64,000 nt of DNA, taken from the NCBI GenBank assembly GCA_947579605.1, contig OX388305.1, forward strand, positions 39,755,542-39,819,541. The letters run 5' to 3'. The position numbers and the translations under genes are program-made. The notes under the pieces are model-generated. The model had not been told where the DNA came from, ran no database searches, and saw nothing but the letters and a program-made list of their open reading frames with translations. The stretch comes from Athripsodes cinereus. Taxonomy: Eukaryota > Arthropoda > Insecta > Trichoptera > Leptoceridae. Positions 25,142 to 36,300 of the stretch are shown here, one piece after another. Position 1 is the stretch's first letter. Every line of letters begins with the position of its first letter.

Positions 25142-26352
25142 ATGTATTGAAAATCACGCATTAGTTGAAAATCTACTTGCATTTATATAAAACATGACAT
25201 AGGTTTATCAAAAATGTTGTAAAAAAAATACAATAATTTATTTAAAAAATCAGGAATTAATACTCCATGTTTTATTGTTTCCTATTGAGATTAAAAAATA
25301 AATAATACCATGTTAATTTTCTTACAATATTTTAAGTCATCATAGCTCCTTTTTACATTTTTATATGATTTGCTTCGGAAACCAGTTGCATCTCCATAGA
25401 AAAACGTAAATTTAATTATTGCCATACACTAATAGCCAGTATGAGAAAATCTTTTGAGTTACAACTCTATGTCCATGCTGTCAACGAGATTCCATTGCTC
25501 TAAGTCTAAAAAGAGTTAAAGATGCCTGCATGCCTCATCGCCTGTTGAATATCTAATACGACTGGCCAAGATGGTATCTAAGTTATATACAAAAATGCGT
25601 AAAAAAGGCGACTACACACATTTAGTATACAATTCATTAATTGAACATAATATCATCACCACAAATGCTTTTATGTGCCATTGTTTTTTTATAAATCTTT
25701 TTTTATATTATTTTAACAAAATGACAAGCCAAGTCATTTCTTTGTTTTGCAATATTCAAAATGTGAGCGATAAAAATAAAAACAGAATCTTTGCACTGTA
25801 AAATGTTTTTTGAAAATGTCTTTTTGTAAATATTTTTAATTTTGTATTATTTGAATTTATATATTATTCTTAATATTTTTTGTTGTGTTTACTTTGTGAA
25901 TTTTAACTACGCATTTTTTGATTATTTTTTATTATTATTAGTTTTTTTTAAGAATATTATTGTTTAATGATACAAAGATGTGGTTTTATTTCTCCTACCT
26001 AATATTCCTTATAAAATTCTAAACAATCATAGATGATACAGGTAGTCAATGATGTCGACATGGAGAGAATGATGTATATGTTCTTTAAATGCATTTAGTC
26101 TACTAGTGAGAAATGCTGTGATGATATAGATCGGCGCTCCGCAATTGGTATGCCGTGAGCCGAATACAAGTGTGCCTTAGTCAGATGCGATGTATTTGAA
26201 ATTTAACAATTTTTTTTAACTATTTTTCAAAATATTGTAGGTATAGAATAATTATTAAAACCAAATAATTTTTCGATGGTCTCACTCAGCACTTGGTGTC
26301 AACTGTTGAGAACTCTGTAGTGTATTGTGTCGGTGCACACGTAGTAGAATTT
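25142..26352. other. Intergenic AT-rich DNA
   Basis: No gene recognised. Open frames here are short and built from A/T-rich codons. Confidence 0.4.
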
Positions 26353-26510
26353 CATAATAATGTAATTTGAAACAAGTGTTTCTTTCTACTATTGATAATT
26401 AATTCGTAGAGAGTCAATTGATAATGACCTTATAAGTCGAAAGACGTCTCTCTGCGAATTAATTATCAATAGTAGAAAGAAACACTTGTTTCAAATTATA
26501 TTATTAACTC
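26353..26510. mobile_element. Long-stem hairpin element
   Basis: The left arm (26353-26412) and right arm (about 26447-26510) are near-perfect reverse complements of about 60 bp, with key blocks GAAACAAGTGTTTCTTTCTA and ATTGATAATTAATTCG. A ~35-nt spacer separates them. The compact palindrome suggests a fold-back or miniature inverted-repeat element. Confidence 0.8.
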
Positions 26511-28286
26511 TGTAGTGAGTTTTGTACACACTATGCCCGCTCCGAATTAGTCATAAATAAAGGAAAATGACCTTTACGCGCGATGCTGAATACTGCGTGC
26601 ATTTAATACCTATATATTTTAGCTTTAGATGTGCCTAGATGAGAAAAGCTTAAAGAAATATTTAAGGAATAAATAAACACTACACTTAATAATTTTTTAC
26701 AAATCATTTATTTTTCACATCATTTAACAAAATGATTGATAACAGACATAAAATTAAAAAAAAGTCGACAACAAAAATAATAATAACAACTAGGTATATT
26801 ATACAAGAAATTACTTATTTACTTACATAAATAATAAATATTAGATTTATTTGAACAAGCAAGTCAATAATAAACTCTTAAATAATTCTAAACTTTCAAA
26901 TTAATGTTGCAATATTATTATTATCGATGAGGCAATGTATTATTATTGTGTGATTTTCCTACATTTCTATGTTTGGTAACTTTAAAATGAGAATGTTAAA
27001 TGATTGAATTAAAAGAAAAAACATGTTTCTTCATCTAAATTACTTAAAATTGTGAGAAATATATTTTGTCAAGAAAACACTGCAAACTAAAAACAGCAAC
27101 CTCTCTCTGCTTTGGAAGAGTTAATTTTGTTTTGAGTAGTGAAATATTCTGAAAATGAAAAAAAAAACAAGTGAAAGTGTCTTGTCTGTCAAAGAAAAAA
27201 TCCTTTGTAAAAGGAAAGGCTATGAAATTGAGAAAATTAGGGTTAAAAAGTTTGCCATGGAGCACCCAGTGAAGAACTTTTCAGTAAGTTTTGCAGTGTC
27301 CTATAGGTGTTTGAATAACCCGCTGGCCACCCACTTATGGGATATGCCATGATGGTATAGTAGTAGTAGATGTAGGATAAAATAAAAGTTTCCATGTTGC
27401 ATAAAATATATTTGGGTTATACTTTAAATTCAAAATAAGCGCAGATTTAAATAAAAGATCAGGGCTAAGATTTAAATTCCAGATCTCTCCATTATAGAAC
27501 TGAAATGCTGCCAAACACTAGCTATAATAAGGATATTGTCACAATTAAATAATTTAGTAAAAGAGACAGTTTTATTCATTCTTCAATCACATGTTACACT
27601 TCAATGCGAATTATGAACTTATTAGTGAGTTACATTAGTTGAAATTAAATTTATTTATAATACTCGGTTATATGATATAACAGAAAAACAATCCTATGGA
27701 AAAATTAAAGAATCTTTGGTAAGTTAACAAGACCAATAAGATATTATAATACGAGACCACGAACACTATGAATATTAGCTTATGTTATTTTTAAATTTTA
27801 TATGGCAAGGTTAGGTTCCTAATTAGTCGGAAGACAAATTTAAAAAAGCAATATATTCAAGAGTGTAGCAATGATCCCTGAATCTCTAAACAGAAGGCAT
27901 AGTTAGAGTTATAACAGTGTTTTATATAGCATGCAATATACACTATATTTCACAGCGTACAGTCGCCGATGAAGTGTCAGCCATTATGTGATATGGCCCT
28001 GATGGGACACATGCGCTAATGTCGTAAATCAATATCTTTTCCACCAAATCCAGGTGACAAGCCGAACCTCACAGCATATGCAAAGGCATGAGTCAAGTAT
28101 CTGCCCAACCATAGGCAGTAAAAAAACTTAAATAAATACCTGCATAAAAACATATGACTTTTCCTTCACGGAATGCACATTAAGTTATTCCGCAACGAAA
28201 TATAGATCACAATATACCAGTCATTTATTAATATGTTAAATTAACATAAATAATTTACTATGGCAAGAATTAACTTATGTAATGTA
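26511..28286. other. Intergenic AT-rich DNA with a dispersed-repeat end
   Basis: No gene is supported. At 27320-27372 the phrase CCACTTATGGGATATGCCAT followed by (TAG)n is one copy of an interspersed repeat described at 41185-41391. The short open frame at 27155-27352 ends inside it. Confidence 0.4.
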
Positions 28287-28745
28287 AAGGGGCGTTCACA
28301 TTTGGTCACTTTGGATGATCCTCCAAAATGAAAAGGTATGAACAGGCGTTTCATCAATAGTGATCACTAGCGATGATGGATGAAAGCGATTACTACCCAA
28401 CATAATTTCACTGCAACGACCATACACAAGTTTTATCCTATTATTTGTCTTATTCTCTATGAATTTGTATTGAAAGTCAAAATCATGTACAAAATTATCA
28501 TGCTGTTGAGAATTATATTAATTTGTTTAAATTTTGAATAAGTGTAATTTTTCATTTTTTTTTATTTATTAAAATTATTTTTTTACTAAAATACATCAAA
28601 TTACATACAACATGACCGTGAGTGTTGACATGACAGTGAAAGCGTAGGATGAACAAGTGTAAATAGACACTTTCGATAAACATCTTTGACCCTGACACTC
28701 TGGATGATCATCCAAAGTGAAGCAATGTGAATGCTACTTTACATT
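28287..28745. mobile_element. TIR element (GGATGATC family), copy 1
   Basis: The left end AAAGGGGCGTTCACATTTGG with TTTGGATGATCCTCCAAA and the right end CTGGATGATCATCCAAAGTG...GTGAATGCTACTTTA are inverted. A longer copy with cleaner ends is at 52380-53258. The interior holds GATGGATGAAAGCGATTAC, also shared with that copy. Confidence 0.65.
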
Positions 28746-28939
28746 GATTTAGTATTCTATATCTCTGTGCTATCCTATTCTACTACCCGTTCTAATGAAA
28801 TTAAAACAATACAATACATAAATTATATTATACGTACATCTAAATTAATGAAATCACAATCCGATATGTAAAAAAATAAAATGACTAATAATAAAATTAC
28901 ATTCACATAGTCCTTGTATATTTAAAATGACACATGAGA

Positions 28940-29240
28940 AGAATTCAAGTTTTTGCTTTTCTAAATAAACTGCTTATAACGACACATTTATGAATTAGAT
29001 ATTCGCAGATGCAGTGTTCATGTTAAGATATGTCGCCTTTATAATGTGATATTCATTCAAGACGACATTTGTAAATTTAAGTATTAAGATGTTGTACTTT
29101 TTTAGTTATATTTTTAAATTTTGATTAAAAATTGGTATTTTGAAAGCCGCACAAAGAAAGCAGACCCTTGTCTGACGACCATCATTTCAGAGCATACCTA
29201 AAAATATTTGCACATTTGTCATTTTAAATATGCAACAACC
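28940..29240. repeat. Diverged relative of the TTGCATATTCAAAAAG element
   Basis: Shares AAATAAACTGCTTATAACGA and an AAATATGCAACAACCATG end with the elements at 24886 and 47716. The match is partial and the left end is not clear. Confidence 0.4.
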
Positions 29241-29523
29241 ATGTATAAATATATCAACGGTCCAGTTCCACACATCAACAAGTCAAAATTTTCAAAGTTT
29301 TTGAATTAATTGGTAATTCATAAAATCAACTCTACTACATCAACTCCAAAAACAAATAACTTTAAAAAATACACAATTCCATTTATATATTAAATATTAA
29401 GTTAATGTAAATAAAAATAATGTACTTACCTATTTTCAATACCACAAATAAATATTTCAAATTGTTAACTATTGAAGGGAACAAAGACAACATAGTGCCT
29501 CTAACAGTGTGATTATTATTTCG

Positions 29524-29902
29524 ATGGTTTAAAGCACAAAAAACACATATCCACTATTTAGGTAAAATGAGTTAATATATGTACAAGATCGGTTGCAACG
29601 TTGTCTATATCCTGATTACATAATTACCAATAATACTTATATCATTATCGAAATATTCAACAAAAACCAGATTCCAAACATTCTTAAATTATCATTTTTT
29701 TGTGCACAGATGTAACATGTCACATAAAATATTTAAGAATGTATTTATATCGACATAATTGATTCTTAAAAAGCACATTTCCACCAAGGACATCTTCGGA
29801 ATTAATTTAAAATTAGTTAATTAATTTTGAATCTCAAACTTTCAAAACCTGTTTTCTCTAAACTGTCAAATGTGGACATGTGTCTTCTGTGCTTTATACC
29901 AT
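29524..29902. mobile_element. Small TIR element (ATGGTTTAAAGCAC family), copy 2
   Basis: The ends ATGGTTTAAAGCACAAAAAA and TCTTCTGTGCTTTATACCAT are inverted. The interior is the reverse of the copy at 2719-3263, with GTACAAGATCGGTTGCAACG near the left end and CTTTCAAAACCTGTTTTCTC near the right. It is shorter by an internal deletion. Confidence 0.75.
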
Positions 29903-32659
29903 AGTAATTTCACTTTCTGTTGTGTTTTTAAGGCAATATATAAATAGATATACTAAAATTACAAGAAAGGCGATTTCTCGTATATAAAACATTTTGACTT
30001 GTTGAGTTGTGCAACTGGACCGTCGATATGTCTTATGCAACACAATAAAAGTAATAATAATAATAATGAATCTATATCACGTCTCTATCACAAAAAGATT
30101 GACAAATGTTAAAAATATTACCATGCAGATTTCTAATGAAACGTTGATTGCTGGAATAATTACGCCGCCAAAACAATACTGAGTTAGTTAAGTTATAAAA
30201 CAGCACTGTATGTGATAACAAAACAAGGCGAAAACTGTTGAAAATGGCTAGCACCTTTCACAGAGATACAAATAAATATCTCAACTCATCAAATTTTAAA
30301 ATGAAATACTACATGATATTATCTATCTTGAACACGAAATAACAATATACTGCGTTGCAAGAAATTATAATATTCTTAAATATCCTCCTAGCGCCATCAC
30401 AGACAGCATTGGATACAAACTAAGTCTAAGTACAGCCTAATATGCGAGAGGTACACAAGCAAAATCACGTCAACCACAAAACATTGAAACTGAGAAAATA
30501 ACACACTTCTATTTCTACTTGACGTGCTATTGCTTCTGAACAAATTTTTTATAATCGATTTACTCAAGAATGGGTTTGGATACTCATTGTGTCGATTACA
30601 AATATTTCGAAACTATCTTAGAGTATTATTTTCCATTGAAAGAGCCTATTCAAAATCTTCCCCATCCCAAGTGCGAAAGAAAATTTTGAGAAGTTTGAAA
30701 TTATTATGGATGTAAGAGGTCTACACTGTTAACACACATCCTTTGTCATTTCTTTAATCATACAGAACAAATATTTTAGTCAATTTATATTATATTGATA
30801 AAGATAATGGGCTATAGGTTGCAGGAACAGTTAAAACATTTTGTCATTTTTCTGTGGAAAAAATACTCGAGAACATAGGAGCCGTCAAATATTAATATAG
30901 TTAAATATTTGAGAAAAATTGGTCAGCATGACTTTGCTTCTATACATCTCATATAACAATAATAATTATTAATATAAACAGACATTCAAATTAAATATAA
31001 TTACAACAGAATATTAATAAATAAATATAACAATTTGTTCTAACATTATTTTATTTAATAATTTATCTACACATTAATTTGTGTACATATTAATAACTAA
31101 CTCCAGTATATGAATGGGGTTAGATGAATTATTTACAAATTAAGATAATTGTGTTAAATTTTTAAAAGCTATTTATTTTGTTGGTACAGTATTTGCAAAA
31201 AGTATTACAATCGAGTATTAAAACGAATTATACATTATTATCGTATATTTGTTGAATAAAGTAATGTTATTGTTATATATGTCAAGGTTTTCTTTGTCTA
31301 GGCAGCTTATACATAAAAACAATTAATAGCACATTAGAGAAACTCTTTTGATTCTATTTTACGATCCTTTGGCCCTCTCAAGGGCTTTCAGAACAGTTAC
31401 AAAGACACTTTTTATTTTTGAGTTTCAGACAACAGATTCACAATACAGCAACCTTTGTGTTGTGAATAAATGGCACAAAGCAATTGGTAAACATATATAA
31501 AAGTTTTGTAGATTATCTTACATTGATGGAAAACTATAATGTAATGTAATGTATACCAAATAATAAAGTTTGGTTTATCAAATATTTATGATCATGACTA
31601 CAGTGCAAGAGTTGGTAATAAATTGTTGGTATTTGTCTATTTTATTTAATTTTTTAAATTCCTAAACGTCTGTCATAAACATCACAAATGTCTATTTGTT
31701 AAGAAATTAATTGTGATATAATTTGCTAACAATTTATCATTCATTTAGTAGTACACACATTATCAATTTTACAAATACAAAAGTACCCCTGAATTAAATA
31801 AATTCAATGAACACAATTATTAGCCACAAATTGGGGTATTATAAAAAAATTGAAAACCACTGACACATACATACGTATTTACTAAGTACTTTTGATGTAT
31901 AAAAATTGTTCTACCAAACAGCAAAATTGATAGCTTAACCTAATCACTTACACCAGCTCTGATTAAGGCCGCTCTTAAGCAAAAACTGTAAAATATTCAA
32001 TTTTCTACAAATTTGGTAGAAAATCTCTCAAACTTGTTGACCCTGCGAACATTTTGATTTCATAAAATATGAAAACAAATATTTGTTCCCGCTATTAATT
32101 TTTTACTTAAAAAAAAACTTGATTATAGCTTCATAGTATTCGTTTATATCTGCTAAAGAGTGGCCTTAAGATAACTCAGCTATTCTAAAAAGACACTAAA
32201 AACCCTAATTAGGTTTTCCATTACATCTATTTTGTAACTAGAATATTTTTGCGTGTGAGAGTTTGCATTTTCATTGGACATTTTGAAATCCATAGTTTTA
32301 CTTCATCACCATTTTTGTTTTCTATCTCTTAAATTCAAAATTAAACATGTTCTTATTTAAAACAATTACTGCTTCATAAGAATAATTGTTTTTTTTATTT
32401 GGTTAGATCAAAAAAGTTATCCAAAATATGAAAGTTGTCAATGAGTTCAACAAGGTCCAAGATGAAAGATATCATTTTCTTTAACACAATGGGTGAAATG
32501 TGGTATTGTAACCACAATGTGGTTTTTAATAGACATAAAGACATGGATGTATCCAGCTTGAGCTAGCCATACTATGCATAAAATAAAAATATCTTAGCAT
32601 GAAGATGTGGTTTATAAGAGAGAATTTCAAAGTCTATAGTATGTCACCCAATTCTATAA
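29903..32659. other. Intergenic AT-rich DNA
   Basis: I see no supported gene. A copy of the dispersed phrase noted at 5800 and 21330 occurs at about 31995-32095. Confidence 0.4.
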
Positions 32660-32760
32660 TTGCACACAGCCTACCTTATAAAAAGTTTGGGTTGCGGGTT
32701 CAATTTTCTTCCAGTGAACTACCAAATAAGGTGACACTGTCCTTTGTAAGCTTTTCATTT
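32660..32760 (+). mobile_element. tRNA-derived SINE, family 3, copy 1
   Basis: The head carries a B-box-like GTTGCGGGTTCAATTTTC (about 32691), followed by the family body ACCAAATAAGGTGACACTGT. The same order is found on the minus strand at 58440-58548. The copy is degenerate and lies upstream of the nested elements at the 3' side of SLC25A44. Confidence 0.5.
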
Positions 32761-32777
32761 GTTAAATTTACACAATA

Positions 32778-33219
32778 TCGTCGCTCGACGTTCAATATTG
32801 CGTATTCGACAATTTAAGTGAAATAGTTTTTTTTTGGGGGCTGCTCATCGCCATCACAGAGGGTATGACCGAAGGCACAAATGGCAGAGGCCGACCAAGA
32901 GACCCTTATATGGACTAACTGAAGAGGGACAAGAACTGTGGCTCATACGGAGAGCTGAAGAGACTGGCTGAGAATAGGGAGGAATAGAGAAGAAAATCCA
33001 AACTCGTTGCAGACCAATCCAATGGATTGTAACTCATTATATACATAGTTTTTTTTTTAGATATTGGTACAGAATGTTATAATACAAACTGCTAGAATGT
33101 TGTATGGAACAAAACTGCGAATATGCATTCGGGTGACGCCGTAACTTTTATTCAGTTTATTCGGTCTTCTGTAAAATCTTGTAATTGTTACATTCACGGT
33201 ATTGACAGCCGAACGACAA
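32778..33219. mobile_element. TIR element (GCTCGRCGTTCAATA family) with nested LINE scrap
   Basis: The left end TCGCTCGACGTTCAATATTG and a degraded right end (...TATTGACAGCCGAACGAC) match the intact element at 59874-60119. The interior phrase AAAACTGCGAATATGCATTC is shared with it. A LINE fragment (32845-33020) splits the element. The right end is only 129 bp from the stop codon of SLC25A44, so the gene's minus-strand 3' UTR probably runs into it; AATAAA on that strand occurs at 33147-33152 and 33156-33161. Confidence 0.6.
32845..33020 (+). pseudogene. Non-LTR reverse transcriptase C-terminal scrap
   Basis: Reads ITEGMTEGTNGRGRPRDPYM, then LKRLAENREE and ends near CAAACTCGTTGCAG. The order G-R-G-R-P-R ... 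Y-x-E-L-K-R-L-A-x-x-R-E is the usual C-terminal end of one LINE group. A stop after YMD and another after REE show decay. It is inserted in a TIR element. Confidence 0.6.
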
Positions 33220-33347
33220 TATGTGACTTCTAAGAATGGTCAACTGTAAAAATAATTTCCCTAAATAAAACCAACTTATCTTTTGATAAAATACTCGAAA
33301 ATTACATATGAATAGATTGAAGTCCATTAATGTAGTCATTTGTGTTG

Positions 33348-36300
33348 CTACCATCTAACATGTACTTTGTACTGATCTGTTACGGCAACTCTTTTAATAG
33401 TTTCATATCCTAATATAATGCTGAATGAAAAACTGGCTGACTGCACGAGTCTTGCTGATAGTCCCTTGGCTACGAGGCCATGTATGCCCTCTTCTTGCCA
33501 AAGGGAGATTAAGGCACATCGCATTGAGTCCAATCTCTGAACCTGAAAGTGGAACAAAATAAAATCAATTTGATATGAATAATTATTAAACTCTCTCTCT
33601 CTCTCTCTGTTCTTAATCTAAACTCCAATGTGTTTTGAAAAGAAACACTTATCAAATTTGCTAAAAAATCAATTTTATGTTTCCAGGGTGCCAAGTACAA
33701 ATAATTATTTAATCCTTTTCACTCCGATGGCAACAAAAGATAGACACAATAAATTTTGCTTCAACTATGTGTTGCCATGATATAATGTACATATTTTTTA
33801 CACAAAAAAATATCAAATTTAGTAAACATCATTAGTAAATGTATTATAAAGAATTGCAGGGGCAATTAGACATCATTGAATAAACATCTGAAATGTGAAG
33901 CCCCGGTTTTTTAATGAAAAACAACCAGAAGGAGATCTTCAGAAGTGAAAATATACGCACAGTAATTCAGAAATATATCAAATAATTGTATGTATTACAA
34001 GATGACAAGTATTGGAGAGTGTAGTGTAGTGTAGTGTAGTTTATGTACCTGTAATCTAGTTCTTACTATATCCAGTGGGTTTGTCAATATTGTGGTTGTG
34101 AAGCCTCCCAGAGTCCCGGCTACACACTGAATGAACAGGTGAGAGAACCAGGATGGGCAGATGGTCAGCAGGTAATCTGAAAACAATATATAATATGTTA
34201 TATACATACACTGCATTCACACTTTTGTTGCTAGAGAATTTATCAATAAAACATGATATCTACATAGTTATTCCACTATTGACTTTATTAATTTTGCGAG
34301 CTGGCTTTTAAGAGCTTCTGCTCTCATCATAATAATAATAATATGTAATTGGACTATTTTTATGTGGCGCCGTTTAATGATCCGTGACCATAAGGCAAAA
34401 GTAAAGAACTTTGACAATCACCTCATAGGTCGAAACCTGGTAACTTATTTAACAAATAAATCGTAGTAAAATCAAAAACAATTTTGTTTTCAATATATCA
34501 ATATAATGGAGTTTTACAAAATCAACGTCGACTCAATCAATAAAAAACCTTTACTTTTGCCTTATGATGAGAGCGGAAGCTCTTGAACGCTGGCTCGCAA
34601 AATTAATAACGTCAATAGTGGAATAACTACCTATATATTGTGTTTCATTTATAAATTATTAACATGAACTTCCACCAAGAACCGTCGATCGATAAATTAA
34701 ATTTTATAAGATAAATCAGCATAAATGTATGAGAAACTTCACTAATGTGAAGGAAACAAAAGAAGTATGTAAAAATAGATTAATGTGGCGCACCGTTCTC
34801 TCTCCCTACCCCCACTTACGAATCAATGAATAAAAAGGATTTTTAAAACTGTAGTATTTTGAAAATATTTAGTAATAGTTACTATGTGCTACACCACATG
34901 TATTCAAAAAAAATACTACCGGTTTCACACTAAAATATGTCGAAAAGTTGCATATTATACCAAACAGAATGGTTAAATATATTGGTCCATAGCCTGATTG
35001 TAGAGTTTTGACTTTTAATTGACACCCAGGTTCAATTCCACCCGCTGTCGACTTACTGGGAGAGTGTGAATGGGTTCATTTCAAATCCAGATTCATCTTA
35101 TAAAAAAAAATGTATTTTCACTGTCTCACCTTGGTAAGTGTGATAGAAGGCCCACCACAGAGCAGAGTTAGGAACGTACGCAGCTAATGATGCAAGGTAA
35201 CCTCTGTAGTAGCCCTTGAATCCATCTTGTCTATAAATTTCTTTGGCTATTTCAGCTGTAAGTCTCAGGCGAGACTGTTGGGGAACTAAACGGATGCCTA
35301 GAGGATTAAGACCAACCTGCAAATGACATAAACGGTATAAGCTTATGACAAATAGACAATGTAAATCAAAATGTCAAAAATATTGCCTTTTGAATAACCT
35401 GTATTCGTATACATAACATATGAGACATTTGCAAGACAGCTGCTCAATTAAATAAAGACATTTTTACATCTCAAAGTGAGGTTTGCCACCCATCCTGAAT
35501 GTCTTAATCTTTAGTTGTCACACAAAAAACGGCTCGCATTTTTATTATGTGCAGCTGGTCTGCTTTCTACCCCACTTGAGGGATATGCCGTAAAGGTATA
35601 GTAGTATAGCAATATGTAATAAAATTATAGATAAATACAACATGTTGCGTGTACTTACAGAAGATCCACCATTTTTCTCTGTGACAAGTCCCAAGACCAT
35701 GATGTGCTGACTGAGGATGTCAAAGGGAACTATGATGGTCTGGGAGACGAGAGAGGCGCAACCACCAGCTACCAGAGCCTGAAATAATCATATATTACAA
35801 TAACAAACAATCCAAAAAAATATTTCATAATATAACACTGACAACTTATAACGCTTATAGAAAGCAAAATGAGGGGCAACCTAGTTGAGACAAGGTGTCA
35901 TAAATATCATTCAAGGTGTTGAATGATATTTATGACTATCCTGAACTGCCCCAAGTCTACACCCACAATCAGAATGAGCACTTGCGTGTTCATAGCCTTA
36001 AGCTGAACAGAAGTGTGTTTGTCCGGAATCCACATAAACACTTTTTAAGTAACAGAGTTGTGGATGCTTGGAACTGGCTACCTTCAGGTTTGGTTGTTGC
36101 TGGGAGTGTAAATTCTTTTAAGAATGTATTTGACAGATTGTGTAATATGATGAACTCATTCAAGCATATCAGGTTTGCTGCCTGCTTGTTATCTATAATA
36201 ATAATAATAATAAATAAAAGGCTGCGGGTGTCTCAGGCAAAGAATAAGTTTTCTACTCTTTTACTTAATTTTTCTAATGTCTAAAGAAGGGCAGGGATTT

